Below are positions 35,440-44,430 of a stretch of DNA of 64,000 bases, piece after piece. The DNA lies in contig NZ_AUCV01000017.1 of NCBI RefSeq assembly GCF_000429945.1, positions 60,648-124,647 of the forward strand, in the 5' to 3' direction. Below the pieces are notes generated by a model. It was not told the origin of the DNA. It did not search any database and worked only from the letters and a program-made list of their open reading frames with translations. The position numbers and the translations under genes were made by a program. Source of the stretch: Desulfogranum japonicum DSM 18378. GTDB lineage: Bacteria; Desulfobacterota; Desulfobulbia; Desulfobulbales; Desulfobulbaceae. The stretch's first letter is position 1; each line of letters begins with the position of its first letter.

Positions 35440-36795
35440 ATGGAAAGAAGAAACAGTGATATGGAGCGAAGGTGCAGGCGTCTGAAAAATGGGCGCCCTG
35501 GCGAGGGGCCTGTTGTCTACTGGGTTTCCCGTGATCAACGGGCGACCGATAACTGGGCATTGCTCTGGGCACAACAGGAAGCCATTATTCAGCAGAAAGG
35601 CTTGCTGGTAGTTTTCTGTCTTATTCCGGAATATCTCGGTGCGACATCTGTTCATTATGCTTTTATGCTTAATGGTATGGCTGTGATGCGTGAAAAATTA
35701 GCGGAGCTTCAGATTCCATTCGTGCTGTTGGAGGAGTCACCGCATGAGATACTCCCACGTTTTCTACGGCAGATCGATGCCCATGTGCTGGTCACAGATT
35801 TTGATCCCCTGCGTATAAAGAGGCAATGGAAACAGCAGCTGCTGAAAGATGTTGTTGCTCCAGTGTATGAAGTGGATGCCCATAATGTTATTCCTGCATG
35901 GCTTGTTTCTGACAAAAAGGAATACGCAGCCTATACGCTGCGCCCAAAAATACAACGACTGCTGGATGACTATCTTACCGAACTCCCTGAACTGCGGGTT
36001 CATCCTTTTGGATTAGGCTATTCTGGGGATTTTTCCCAGTTGCCGTGCCGTACTGAACTTGGAATAACACAGCAAAAAGTGTTGGATTTGATTGCAGGAG
36101 AGGTCGCAGGCCTTGATGCAGCACAGCTATTTGTCAACTCCAGGTTGGCTGAGTACGCAGAAAATCGAAACAATCCCTGCATAGATGGTCAGTCCGGCCT
36201 CTCTCCATACCTGCATTTTGGTCATTTGTCTCCCCAAAGACTGGCTCTATTGGCATCCCGGTCTGAGTTATCAGGGGAGAAGATAGAGCCTTTTCTTGAA
36301 GAGCTGATTGTACGGCGGGAACTCTCAGATAATTTTTGTCTGTATGAACCGCAGTACGATGCTTTTGCCGGATTTCCCGAGTGGGCCCAAAAGACATTGA
36401 ACGAACACAGAAATGATCCACGGGAATATGTGTATTCATTGCAGGATTTAGAAGCTGGAGAGACCCATGAACAGCTGTGGAATGCCTGCCAGATTGATCT
36501 CGTCCGGCACGGTAAGCTGCATGGGTACCTGCGAATGTATTGGGCTAAAAAGATTCTGGAATGGACGTCTGATCCTGAAACAGCGATGGAATATGCCATT
36601 ACGCTCAATGACCGTTATTCCCTGGATGGGCGTGATCCCAACGGGTACACAGGTATTGCCTGGTCCATCGGTGGAGTACACGATAGAGCCTGGCGTGAAC
36701 GCCCGGTGTTCGGTAAAATACGATACATGAATGAAGCAGGATGCCGACGCAAATTCGATGTGCCCGGTTATATTGCTTCCGTGCTATCAAAATGA
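35440..36795 (+). CDS. phr: Class II deoxyribodipyrimidine photolyase
   Basis: 451 residues. Light-driven repair of cyclobutane pyrimidine dimers with FAD. The N-terminal antenna domain (VVYWVSRDQRATDNWALL) and the FAD-binding domain are complete: SGLSPYLHFGHLSPQRLAL, the helix DGRDPNGYTGIAWSIGGVHD and WRERPVFGKIRYMNEAGCRR. The class II signature includes the last motif. The ATG at 35440 follows AGGAAAGG. Divergent from DUF523-DUF1722. In an anaerobe this implies exposure to light. Confidence 0.93.
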   Translation: MERRNSDMERRCRRLKNGRPGEGPVVYWVSRDQRATDNWALLWAQQEAIIQQKGLLVVFCLIPEYLGATSVHYAFMLNGMAVMREKLAELQIPFVLLEESPHEILPRFLRQIDAHVLVTDFDPLRIKRQWKQQLLKDVVAPVYEVDAHNVIPAWLVSDKKEYAAYTLRPKIQRLLDDYLTELPELRVHPFGLGYSGDFSQLPCRTELGITQQKVLDLIAGEVAGLDAAQLFVNSRLAEYAENRNNPCIDGQSGLSPYLHFGHLSPQRLALLASRSELSGEKIEPFLEELIVRRELSDNFCLYEPQYDAFAGFPEWAQKTLNEHRNDPREYVYSLQDLEAGETHEQLWNACQIDLVRHGKLHGYLRMYWAKKILEWTSDPETAMEYAITLNDRYSLDGRDPNGYTGIAWSIGGVHDRAWRERPVFGKIRYMNEAGCRRKFDVPGYIASVLSK

Positions 36796-36859
36796 TTCCC
36801 CTCTTATTGCATTGATGCAATTGCTATATCGCATTGAAGAGCAGTATTTCTTCTTTTAG

Positions 36860-36877
36860 TGATAGTTGTCACTATCA
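36860..36877. promoter_or_regulatory. Palindromic operator before the lipid-remodelling operon
   Basis: TGATAGTTGTCACTATCA, a perfect inverted repeat of 7-base arms with a 4-base middle, 83 bases before the first gene of the operon. The related TGATAGTTTTCATTATCA lies before the PNPOx gene at 43026. Confidence 0.7.
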
Positions 36878-36960
36878 ATTATCCATCACTTGTTAACGAT
36901 TGTTTCTCTCTCCAAGCATCTTACCGTATAGGTATTGCGATGCAACAACCGGAGGGAGTC

Positions 36961-37485
36961 ATGAAAACAACGTTTATACTGCCATTTATACTGCTTCTGC
37001 TCACTGGATGTTCAGAGATTAATATGGAAGCATATCAAGAGAATAAGCCCAGGTTTGAATTGATGGAGTATTTCTCCGGACACACCAAGGGGTGGGGCAT
37101 TGTTCAGGATAGAAAAGGTGTCTTACTTCGTAGTTTTATTGTGGATATTGAAGGGGAAATCAGCCAGGGCGGCCAGCTCGTCTTACATGAAGAATTCAAC
37201 TGGAGCGACGGAGAACAGTCAGCCAGAACCTGGATACTCAGCAAGAAGGATGACCACAAATACGTGGGGACAGCGGCTGATGTTATTGGGGAGGCGGATG
37301 GCGTTTTGTTCGGTAATGTTCTGAACTGGCAATATCAGCTGGATCTTAAGGTTAAGGAGAGCAATTGGCAAATAACCTTTGATGATTGGATGTTCATGGT
37401 TGCCGATGAAACTGTGATCAACAGAGCAACCATGTCAAAGTTCGGATTTCGTGTGGGTGAAGTGACAATCGTCTTTCAAAAATGA
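36961..37485 (+). CDS. DUF3833-like lipoprotein
   Basis: 174 residues from the ATG 8 bases after GGAGGG. Lipobox LLLTGC near residues 13-18, so a lipoprotein. The body (ELMEYFSGHTKGWGIVQDRKG ... DWMFMVADETVINRATMSKFG) matches the DUF3833 pattern. Function is unknown. It opens an operon of eight overlapping or closely spaced genes, most of them recurring beside photolyases and cyclopropane synthases in other proteobacteria. Confidence 0.88.
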   Translation: MKTTFILPFILLLLTGCSEINMEAYQENKPRFELMEYFSGHTKGWGIVQDRKGVLLRSFIVDIEGEISQGGQLVLHEEFNWSDGEQSARTWILSKKDDHKYVGTAADVIGEADGVLFGNVLNWQYQLDLKVKESNWQITFDDWMFMVADETVINRATMSKFGFRVGEVTIVFQK

Positions 37486-37506
37486 ATCCTGTTTGGGTAC
37501 AATAGT

Positions 37507-38055
37507 ATGAAACTGCCAATAACAGCATGTATGCTCGTCGGGTTATTTTTCTCTCTTCCCGTTCATCTGGGAGCTACAACTATCCCAGAATCATATCAGA
37601 AAATTGGGGAGGGAGCGGCCTATTATCTTGCCTTTATCAAAGTATATGATGCTGAGCTGTTCAGCACTGAAAATGCAGTACAGGAAGGTATACTCAGTGC
37701 TAATGTTTCAAAATGTTTACATCTTGAATACACCGTTGGTGTAAAAAAAAGAGATTTCATAGAAGCTGCTGATACAATTATTTCCAGACAGGTTACCCCT
37801 GATCAACTGCAGGAGGTACAACCATATATCACCAGGTTTCATGAGCAGTATAAAGATGTTGAAGACGGAGACAGCTACACACTCTGTTACGAGAGCCAGA
37901 ACAGCAGGACAACACTATTGCTCAATGGCACTGAGCAGGTATCTGCTGATTCTCCTGATTTTGCCCGAATATATTTCAGTATATGGCTTGGTGAAAAGGA
38001 GCCGTTGGATGAAAAACTCCGCGAAGATTTGCTAAGCGGCTTGTCGAACATCTAA
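37507..38055 (+). CDS. Chalcone-isomerase-like secreted protein
   Basis: 182 residues with a signal peptide (MKLPITACMLVGLFFSLPVH). The fold pattern AAYYLAFIKVYDAELFST and RDFIEAADTIISRQVTPD matches the bacterial chalcone isomerase-like family, which in bacteria is not a known isomerase and may bind fatty acids. It lies 21 bases after the DUF3833 gene. Confidence 0.82.
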   Translation: MKLPITACMLVGLFFSLPVHLGATTIPESYQKIGEGAAYYLAFIKVYDAELFSTENAVQEGILSANVSKCLHLEYTVGVKKRDFIEAADTIISRQVTPDQLQEVQPYITRFHEQYKDVEDGDSYTLCYESQNSRTTLLLNGTEQVSADSPDFARIYFSIWLGEKEPLDEKLREDLLSGLSNI

Positions 38056-38161
38056 ATACATGGCAACCCAGTGCCTGGGGTTGAATACTTGACTGTATTC
38101 TTTGATGTACTTGCGAGGTGGACCCTAATTCAATGATATAACAAGATCAAGGTCTGAAAAT

Positions 38162-38578
38162 ATGAATGCCTTTTTTGAAATATACAACCAACTGCATAAA
38201 GATAATCTGGAACTTCTCAGGGATGTGTATAGCAAAGATGTGGTGTTTGTTGACCCTGCCCATGAAATACAAGGCATTGAAGAGTTGATCACCTATTTCA
38301 GTGCCCTGTATTCCAACGTTGATTCCATTTCTTTTGATTTTACAGACCACCTGCTTGTTGAAGATAGCGGCTATGTGCGCTGGAAAATGACATTCAGCCA
38401 CAAGCGATTGAATCGCGGACTCCCTGTTATGGTGGATGGTGTTACATACCTGCAGTTTGATTCTGCAAAAATGGTTGATTATCACAGGGATTATTTTGAT
38501 TTAGGGGCCATGCTCTACGAGCAGATTCCAGTTCTTGGAAAGGTGATACGAACAATTAAAAAAGGGCTTGGGACATGA
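38162..38578 (+). CDS. SnoaL/NTF2-like protein
   Basis: 138 residues with the NTF2 cone-fold pattern: NAFFEIYNQLHKDNLELLRD, DVVFVDPAHEIQGIEELI, DYHRDYFDLGAMLYEQ. Such proteins are small isomerases or cyclases or ligand holders. Stop and next start overlap by ATGA (4 bases). Confidence 0.85.
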   Translation: MNAFFEIYNQLHKDNLELLRDVYSKDVVFVDPAHEIQGIEELITYFSALYSNVDSISFDFTDHLLVEDSGYVRWKMTFSHKRLNRGLPVMVDGVTYLQFDSAKMVDYHRDYFDLGAMLYEQIPVLGKVIRTIKKGLGT

Positions 38579-39294
38579 AAATCCTGATTACTGGGGCGAC
38601 ATCTGGAATAGGGAAACAACTGGCTCTTGATTATCATGCTGAAGGTCACGAAGTATGGGCCCTGGGAAGAAATGAAAGGGCGTTGGCGGAACTCAGTGAT
38701 GCAGGTCTGCATACAGGCCAACTGGATCTCACTGACAGAGAAGCCGTTCTTGCCTGGTTTTCCAGGCTCCAGGTAGTGGACCTGGCCATACTCAATGCAG
38801 GTACATGCGAGTATATCGACCTTCCTGCATTTGACAGTGCGCTGATACAGCGGGTCATGAGGGCGAATGTGGAGACCGTCGCCATTTGCCTGGAAGCTGT
38901 TTTACCGGTGCTGCGCAAAAGCAGTCATGGCCATCTGGCTGTAGTTGGCAGTTCAGCCGCCTATCTGCCTCTACCTCGAGCAGAAGCATATGGTGCATCC
39001 AAAGCGGCTGTAGCCTATATGGTGGAATCATTGCGAATGGATCTCCACAAGGAGCACATTTCAGTCAGCCTTATCAGTCCGGGCTTTGTGAAAACACCTT
39101 TAACAGATCGCAACGATTTTCCCATGCCGTTTCGTGTAAGCGTTGAACGTGCCAGTGCATATATCCGTAAGGGGCTGCATAAAAGACGGGCTGAAGTTCA
39201 CTTTCCAAAACGTTTTACTTATGTCATGAAGTTTTTTTCTCTGCTTCCTGGAGCACTGTGGAGCCGAATCGGTCAATGGATGGTGAGATCATGA
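38575..39294 (+). CDS. Short-chain dehydrogenase
   Basis: 239 residues. NAD(P)-binding LITGATSGIGKQLALDYH, the NAG strand AILNAGTCEY and the catalytic pattern GSSAAYLPLPRAEAYGASKA with Ser-Tyr-Lys. The substrate is unknown, but this SDR is a steady member of the photolyase/CFA operon type. It overlaps the next gene by 4 bases. Confidence 0.92.
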   Translation: MKILITGATSGIGKQLALDYHAEGHEVWALGRNERALAELSDAGLHTGQLDLTDREAVLAWFSRLQVVDLAILNAGTCEYIDLPAFDSALIQRVMRANVETVAICLEAVLPVLRKSSHGHLAVVGSSAAYLPLPRAEAYGASKAAVAYMVESLRMDLHKEHISVSLISPGFVKTPLTDRNDFPMPFRVSVERASAYIRKGLHKRRAEVHFPKRFTYVMKFFSLLPGALWSRIGQWMVRS

Positions 39295-40529
39295 GCACAC
39301 AGAAGATCGCAATCATTGGTTCTGGTATCTCTGGTTTAAGTTGTGCCTACACGCTTGCCTCGCAACATGACATAACCGTGTATGAAGCTGCAGGGTATAT
39401 CGGAGGACATACACATACTGTCCAGGTAGACAAGGGGGGCGAGATTACTGATGTTGATACAGGGTTCATTGTGTTTAACGACCGGACATATCCCCATTTC
39501 ATTGGCCTTATGGAAAAGCTGGGAGTGGAGTACCAGCCGACGGAGATGAGCTTTTCCGTGCGAAATGATGCCGCAGACCTTGAGTATAATGGTAACAATC
39601 TGAACAGCCTGTTTGCCCAGCGTAGAAACGTGATTCGACCTGCATTTATCAGGATGGTGGCTGATATTGTTCGTTTTAATAAAGAGGTGTTGGCTGCTGC
39701 AGCAAAGGGTGAGATGCAGACCATAGGAGAGTTTCTGGCAACGAACAGGTATTCCACCCTGTTCAGGGAAAATTATCTCCTGCCCATGGTCTCGGCAATA
39801 TGGTCCATGGGATTGGAAAGCTGCATGGATTTTCCTTTGGATTTTTTTGTTCGATTTTTTGATAATCACGGTTTGCTTAACATAACCAACAGGCCTCAGT
39901 GGTATACCATTGTTGGAGGGTCAAGCAGCTACATCAAACCGTTAACAGCTTCTTTTCAGGACCGTATCCGCCTGAACTCGCCGGTTCTCCGTGTGGAGCG
40001 TAACGAAAACAAGGTGAGCGTTGTGACTGACAGGGGGAGTGAGGAATTTGATCAAGTGGTCTTTGCCTGCCACGGTCCGCAGGCCCTTTCGCTCCTCAGT
40101 CAGCCCACCCAGGATGAACAAAATGTTTTGCAGGAGTTTACAACCTCAGAAAATACGGTCATTCTCCATACAGATATTTCCTTTTTGCCAAAGAGAAGAC
40201 TTGCCTGGGCAAGCTGGAATTACAACATGGTCGATGCGGCGCAGGAACAAAGCACATTGACTTATCACATGAATATTCTGCAGCGACTGGATACGCGCCA
40301 TAACTATCTGGTGACCCTGAATCAACACGTGCCCGAGCAACATATCCTTGGTACCTATACATACAGCCATCCGGTATATACCCAGGGTGCCATTCAAGCC
40401 CAGCAGCAGTGGGATCGTATTTCCGGGAAGAATCGCACCCACTTCTGTGGTGCCTATTGGTTCAACGGATTTCACGAAGATGGGGTCAGGAGTGGGCTGC
40501 GGGTTGCTGCTGCACTGGAGGACTCATAA
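39291..40529 (+). CDS. FAD-dependent oxidoreductase of the amine-oxidase/desaturase type
   Basis: 412 residues from ATG 39291 (MSTQKIAIIGSGISGLSCAY), which overlaps the SDR stop by ATGA. FAD-binding GSGISGLSCAYTLA followed by TVYEAAGYIGGHTHTVQVD; the C-terminal FAD helix HFCGAYWFNGFHEDGVRSG. Homologues in alphaproteobacteria lie in the ChrR/sigma-E singlet-oxygen operon and have been linked to furan-type fatty acid formation together with a CFA-like methyltransferase. That assignment for this gene is by homology and context only. Confidence 0.9.
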   Translation: MSTQKIAIIGSGISGLSCAYTLASQHDITVYEAAGYIGGHTHTVQVDKGGEITDVDTGFIVFNDRTYPHFIGLMEKLGVEYQPTEMSFSVRNDAADLEYNGNNLNSLFAQRRNVIRPAFIRMVADIVRFNKEVLAAAAKGEMQTIGEFLATNRYSTLFRENYLLPMVSAIWSMGLESCMDFPLDFFVRFFDNHGLLNITNRPQWYTIVGGSSSYIKPLTASFQDRIRLNSPVLRVERNENKVSVVTDRGSEEFDQVVFACHGPQALSLLSQPTQDEQNVLQEFTTSENTVILHTDISFLPKRRLAWASWNYNMVDAAQEQSTLTYHMNILQRLDTRHNYLVTLNQHVPEQHILGTYTYSHPVYTQGAIQAQQQWDRISGKNRTHFCGAYWFNGFHEDGVRSGLRVAAALEDS

Positions 40530-41266
40530 TGGAATCCTGCATGTATGTTGGTACTATCAGTCATCAGCGTCGTATACCTAAACAGCACAGGTTCCAGTAT
40601 CCTTTTTTCATGTGGTTTCTGAACCTTGACACACTGGATAGTCTGCCTGATATGGGCAGATGGTTTTCCACATCAAAAGCAGCACTCAGTCGTTTTCACA
40701 GACCTGATTATTACGGCAATCCAAATAGTTCCCTTGCTGACGCCATTCGAGAACGCATGGCAGAATTAACCGGAAAGCCGGTTGAAGGTCAGGTGTTTGG
40801 TTTGCTGAATGTGCGAACCATGGGACTGTATTTCAGCCCGGTTAATTTCTATTATGGGTATGATCGAGCAGGGCATGTAAGCCATTTTCTGGCTGAAGTT
40901 TCAAATATACCCTGGAATGAGCGGCATCAATATGCACACACTGTTGAAAGCAGTCAGCTTACGCCTGATAATCCAAAACAATTTCACGTCTCTCCCTTTA
41001 ATCCCATGGACCAGCACTATTCCTGGCAGCTCACTGTTCCCGGTGAAAACCTGACTGTACAGATAGATGTGAAAGATGAAAGGGGACACATTTTTACGGC
41101 GCGACTGCAGCTGGAACAACAGCCGCTTACCTTGCATTCAGTTCGCAGGGTTCTGTTGAAAAAACCATCCATGACACTGTTTATTGTGGCTGGTATTTAC
41201 TGGCAGGCATTGAAACTCTATCTGAAGGGGGTTCCTTATATCCCATACGGAAAGGAGGTTACATGA
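40529..41266 (+). CDS. DUF1365 protein
   Basis: 245 residues, start ATG overlapping the previous stop (TAATG); MESCMYVGTISHQR and RIPKQHRFQYPFFMWFLNLD at the start are the DUF1365 pattern. Visible later: HQYAHTVESSQLTPD...QFHVSPFNPMDQHYSW. Function unknown; almost always next to the FAD oxidoreductase and the CFA enzyme. Overlaps the next start by 4 bases. Confidence 0.9.
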   Translation: MESCMYVGTISHQRRIPKQHRFQYPFFMWFLNLDTLDSLPDMGRWFSTSKAALSRFHRPDYYGNPNSSLADAIRERMAELTGKPVEGQVFGLLNVRTMGLYFSPVNFYYGYDRAGHVSHFLAEVSNIPWNERHQYAHTVESSQLTPDNPKQFHVSPFNPMDQHYSWQLTVPGENLTVQIDVKDERGHIFTARLQLEQQPLTLHSVRRVLLKKPSMTLFIVAGIYWQALKLYLKGVPYIPYGKEVT

Positions 41267-42495
41267 GTGGGGACATAAAAATCACAGGGCATGAAACCAT
41301 AGGGACACATCCGTTTTCTCTTACTCTCTGGATTCGGAATATATTCTTCAAAATGTTATCTCGCTTGGAGTATGGCCAAATCATCATTGAAGATCAAGGT
41401 AATCAGTGGAAATTTGGTAAAGAGTATCAGCTCTCTGCCCGGATTATAATCAACGATCCAGCTGCCTACAGAAAAATAGTCTTTGGCGGTTCCATAGGAG
41501 CCGGTGAAGCCTATGTGAATGGATTGTGGGATGCGGACGATTTGACCAATCTTGTACAGATCATGGCGCGCAACATGTTTCTGGTGGATAAAATGGAGCA
41601 GGGCTTTGCCTGGCTGCTCAGGCCTGTGGATTTTATTCAGCACTTCCTGAATGGCAACAGCAAAAGAAAAGCAAAACAGAACATCCTGGCCCATTATGAC
41701 CTGGGCAATGAGCTGTATGAGGCCTTTCTAGACCATACTCTGTTATACTCTTCTGCGATATATCCTACAGCGGAATCTTCTCTGGAGGAAGCACAGCAGC
41801 ATAAACTTGCAGTGCTCTGTGACAGGCTGGATCTGAAACCCGGAGACTCTGTGCTTGAAATAGGCACAGGGTGGGGTGGATTTGCCCTGTACGCTGCAGA
41901 GCACTATGACTGCCATATAACCACCACAACCATTTCCGATGCCCAATATGAAGAGGCGTCCAGACGGGTCGCAGATGCCGGGCTGGAAAATCGTGTAACC
42001 CTGCTGCAGCAGGATTACAGGGATCTCACCGGCCAATATGACAAGCTGGTAAGCGTGGAGATGATAGAGGCCGTGGGGCACCGTTTTCTTCCAGGATTTT
42101 TCAAAAAATGCGGGGAATTATTAAGGCCAGGCGGCACGATGGTTCTGCAGGCGATCACTATCAGAGATCAGAAATATAACCAGTACCGCAGGGGAGTTGA
42201 TTTTATTCAACGTTATGTATTTCCAGGGGGATGTCTGCCATCGATCAGCAGAATGGTGGAACTGCTTGCAACAGAGACAGATATGGTAGTTCGCAAAATT
42301 GATGATTTTGGACATGATTATGCCAGAACTCTGGAAGATTGGTTGCAGCGTTTCCGGGAAACCTATCCTGAGTTAAGAAAAAAAGGCTATGATGAAACCT
42401 TTAAGCGACTTTGGGAGTTTTACCTCTGTTATTGCCGGGGAGGCTTCCTTGAACAGACTATCAGTGTTGCACATGTCGTTGCGACCAGACCTTAA
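41263..42495 (+). CDS. cfa: Cyclopropane-fatty-acyl-phospholipid synthase (CFA family)
   Basis: 410 residues. SAM-binding core SVLEIGTGWGGFALYAAEHY, HITTTTISDAQYEEA, the AHYDLGNELYEAFLD motif and EMIEAVGHRFLPGFFKKC. Family members methylate unsaturated acyl chains of phospholipids with SAM to give cyclopropane or methylated fatty acids, which adapts the membrane to stress. In the related alphaproteobacterial operons a CFA-type enzyme feeds furan or methylated fatty acids. Which product is made here cannot be told. Confidence 0.93.
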   Translation: MSGDIKITGHETIGTHPFSLTLWIRNIFFKMLSRLEYGQIIIEDQGNQWKFGKEYQLSARIIINDPAAYRKIVFGGSIGAGEAYVNGLWDADDLTNLVQIMARNMFLVDKMEQGFAWLLRPVDFIQHFLNGNSKRKAKQNILAHYDLGNELYEAFLDHTLLYSSAIYPTAESSLEEAQQHKLAVLCDRLDLKPGDSVLEIGTGWGGFALYAAEHYDCHITTTTISDAQYEEASRRVADAGLENRVTLLQQDYRDLTGQYDKLVSVEMIEAVGHRFLPGFFKKCGELLRPGGTMVLQAITIRDQKYNQYRRGVDFIQRYVFPGGCLPSISRMVELLATETDMVVRKIDDFGHDYARTLEDWLQRFRETYPELRKKGYDETFKRLWEFYLCYCRGGFLEQTISVAHVVATRP

Positions 42496-43028
42496 TGGCA
42501 GCATGTTCGGGTTCCATGAAAAATTTGCTCAACGTGCTCCTCTATCAATGTATTTGGTTTCTCTCTGTCCTGGGAGGAACCACCGGTGCTGGCTGCAGCC
42601 TGGTGCTGGTTATGTTGCATCTTGTTTTCACGGATAAAAAGTGTACTGATTTGTGCCTGATGGGGTTCATGCTGGTGACAGGTTTACTGGTTGACGGCAT
42701 ATTGACCTGGGTTGATTTTTTCACCTTTTACGCTCCGGCATACCCTATCCCTTTCTGGCTTATGGTGCTGTGGATTGGGCTGGCTATTACACCCGGGCAC
42801 AGTCTGGCCTGGATGCAGAATAAACCCCTGCTTTCCCTGTTTTTTGGTGCTGTTGGAGGGCCTGCTGCGTACTGGGCAGGCGTTCGGCTTGATGCAGCTG
42901 CATTTAACTGGCCGCTATCATATTCACTGGTGACATTGGCTATCATTTGGGGATGCCTGTGGCCACTGGTCATGCGGATGACAGTACTCATTGAAGGGCG
43001 TTGCCGCAGGTATACCTCATCTTTGTGA
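42495..43028 (+). CDS. DUF2878 membrane protein
   Basis: 177 residues with four to five hydrophobic segments (LLYQCIWFLSVLGGTTGAG, FMLVTGLLVDGILTWVDFF, WLMVLWIGLAITPGH, SLVTLAIIWGCLWPLVM). DUF2878-type; function unknown. Start overlaps the CFA stop by TAATG. Last gene of the operon; its TGA forms the first bases of the operator at 43026. Confidence 0.87.
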   Translation: MAACSGSMKNLLNVLLYQCIWFLSVLGGTTGAGCSLVLVMLHLVFTDKKCTDLCLMGFMLVTGLLVDGILTWVDFFTFYAPAYPIPFWLMVLWIGLAITPGHSLAWMQNKPLLSLFFGAVGGPAAYWAGVRLDAAAFNWPLSYSLVTLAIIWGCLWPLVMRMTVLIEGRCRRYTSSL

Positions 43029-43043
43029 TAGTTTTCATTATCA
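43026..43043. promoter_or_regulatory. Second copy of the stress-operon operator
   Basis: TGATAGTTTTCATTATCA, imperfect version of 36860-36877 with two arm mismatches. It begins at the stop codon of the DUF2878 gene and lies 92 bases before the PNPOx gene. Confidence 0.65.
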
Positions 43044-43134
43044 TTTTTCAGACTTTCTCCTCCTGTTGTCTGTTTGCTTTACAGGCTTACAGTGTAGACA
43101 TGATAACAGTACTTGAATACAACAAGGAGAGAAC

Positions 43135-43536
43135 ATGAACTTGCATACCTATTTTTCAGACCAGACAGGGTTAGGCGTTTTATCCACCACAAATGCAAGG
43201 GGCGAAGTTAATGGTGCCGTTTACGCCACACCCCATGTAACAGGACCAGACACCATAGCCTTTATTATGAGGGATAGATTGACCAGGGCAAACCTGAAAG
43301 AGAATGCCAGGGCGCATTATCTCTTTGTGGAAAATGGACAGGGATTTGCCGGTGTCCGTCTGCATTTGACCATGATTGAGGAAGTGCAGGATGACGAACT
43401 GATAGACTCTCTGTCTCGAAGAAAATTAAGGACAGCAAAAGCAGACGGCGAGAGGTTTTTGGTTTCGTTTAAGGTAGATAAAGCCCTTGAGTTGATAGGA
43501 GGGGATGAGATAGGGATTCCAGAGGAGGCACATTAA
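43135..43536 (+). CDS. PNPOx-like flavin or heme-binding protein
   Basis: 133 residues with the split-barrel pattern GVLSTTNARGEVNGAVYATP and RANLKENARAHYLFV. Pyridoxamine-phosphate-oxidase-like family; many bind FMN, F420 or heme. Role unknown. AAGGAGAGA is 5 bases before ATG. It has its own promoter region with the operator seen before the operon, suggesting one regulon. Confidence 0.87.
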   Translation: MNLHTYFSDQTGLGVLSTTNARGEVNGAVYATPHVTGPDTIAFIMRDRLTRANLKENARAHYLFVENGQGFAGVRLHLTMIEEVQDDELIDSLSRRKLRTAKADGERFLVSFKVDKALELIGGDEIGIPEEAH

Positions 43537-43556
43537 TTGTAACCATCCACTATGTA

Positions 43557-43595
43557 CGGTAGCCAGGTCATGTATATACGCAGTCTTGGCTACCG
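43557..43595. terminator. Hairpin between convergent genes
   Basis: CGGTAGCCA / TGGCTACCG with a long loop, flanked by GTAACC / GGTTAC. Between PNPOx and the L,D-transpeptidase; it could stop transcription from both sides. Confidence 0.5.
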
Positions 43596-43647
43596 GTTAC
43601 CATCAATGTATTGTTCTGGCATATCGAGGAGTAAAGAGACCGGGGGA

Positions 43648-44397
43648 TTACCCTCGGTCCAGTACGTAATACGGTTGTAGTTTCCTTTGCAGTTGTTTGT
43701 ACAGATCAGCCACCCATGGAGGATGCTGTTTCAGCAACGGTTCAAGATTGGCCTCTATACCAAGATTGGTGGGTGCTATAAGCACTTCTATGTTGTCAAT
43801 CCCAACAGTATTGGCAAGAATAAACAGTTCTTCTATGGCCTTGTCTCCCATGGCCAGACAACCGACGGAAAGAGTCTTGCCATGTATGAAAATGTTGGAC
43901 CCTGGCGTATTTCTGCCTTCCATTTTGGCATATTTCCAATCAAAAGAATTGGGGTAATTCAGTTTCATGGAAAGGTGGTAGCTGCTGTTGGGGTTAAGGC
44001 CTTCGATGGTGTAGATTCCCTCAGGAACCTGTTTGTCACCTTCTCGCAGTTTGGGACCCAGGTGACCACTGGCCCCCTTGATAGGGTAGGAGTGAATCAG
44101 GTTGAATGGCTGGCTGTCTGGTGATGCCCAGAGGTCGAGCGTCTTGGTATCCTTAAAGGCAATCAAGGTTATCCTGGCTGGAGGATAAACACTGCCTGCC
44201 CGCTGAAAGTATTCCTGTAAACGTGTTTCTGCCTGTTCCCCATAGAGATCCACTACATCTTCAATAGATCGTTTTCCTTTTAACTCAAGGTATTTAGGGT
44301 GCCAGATGGAACGTCCGTATTGATAAAATAAAAATGAAGAGCATATTAGTGTAGCGATCAGTGTTTGTATCATGATGCGTACGTTCTTGTTAGCCAA
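43648..44397 (-). CDS. L,D-transpeptidase (YkuD) catalytic-domain protein
   Basis: 249 residues. One membrane anchor at about 7-26, then a YkuD-type domain with the active site FIHGKTLSVGCLAMGD (catalytic Cys in SVGCLAM, His in FIHGK). It crosslinks peptidoglycan or attaches proteins to it in the periplasm. A hairpin overlapping its stop codon could end transcription. It stands alone, divergent from nothing else recognised. Confidence 0.93.
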   Translation of the reverse strand: MANKNVRIMIQTLIATLICSSFLFYQYGRSIWHPKYLELKGKRSIEDVVDLYGEQAETRLQEYFQRAGSVYPPARITLIAFKDTKTLDLWASPDSQPFNLIHSYPIKGASGHLGPKLREGDKQVPEGIYTIEGLNPNSSYHLSMKLNYPNSFDWKYAKMEGRNTPGSNIFIHGKTLSVGCLAMGDKAIEELFILANTVGIDNIEVLIAPTNLGIEANLEPLLKQHPPWVADLYKQLQRKLQPYYVLDRG

Positions 44398-44430
44398 GGA
44401 AATGAACCTCTTGTTAGTTATGGACAGACA

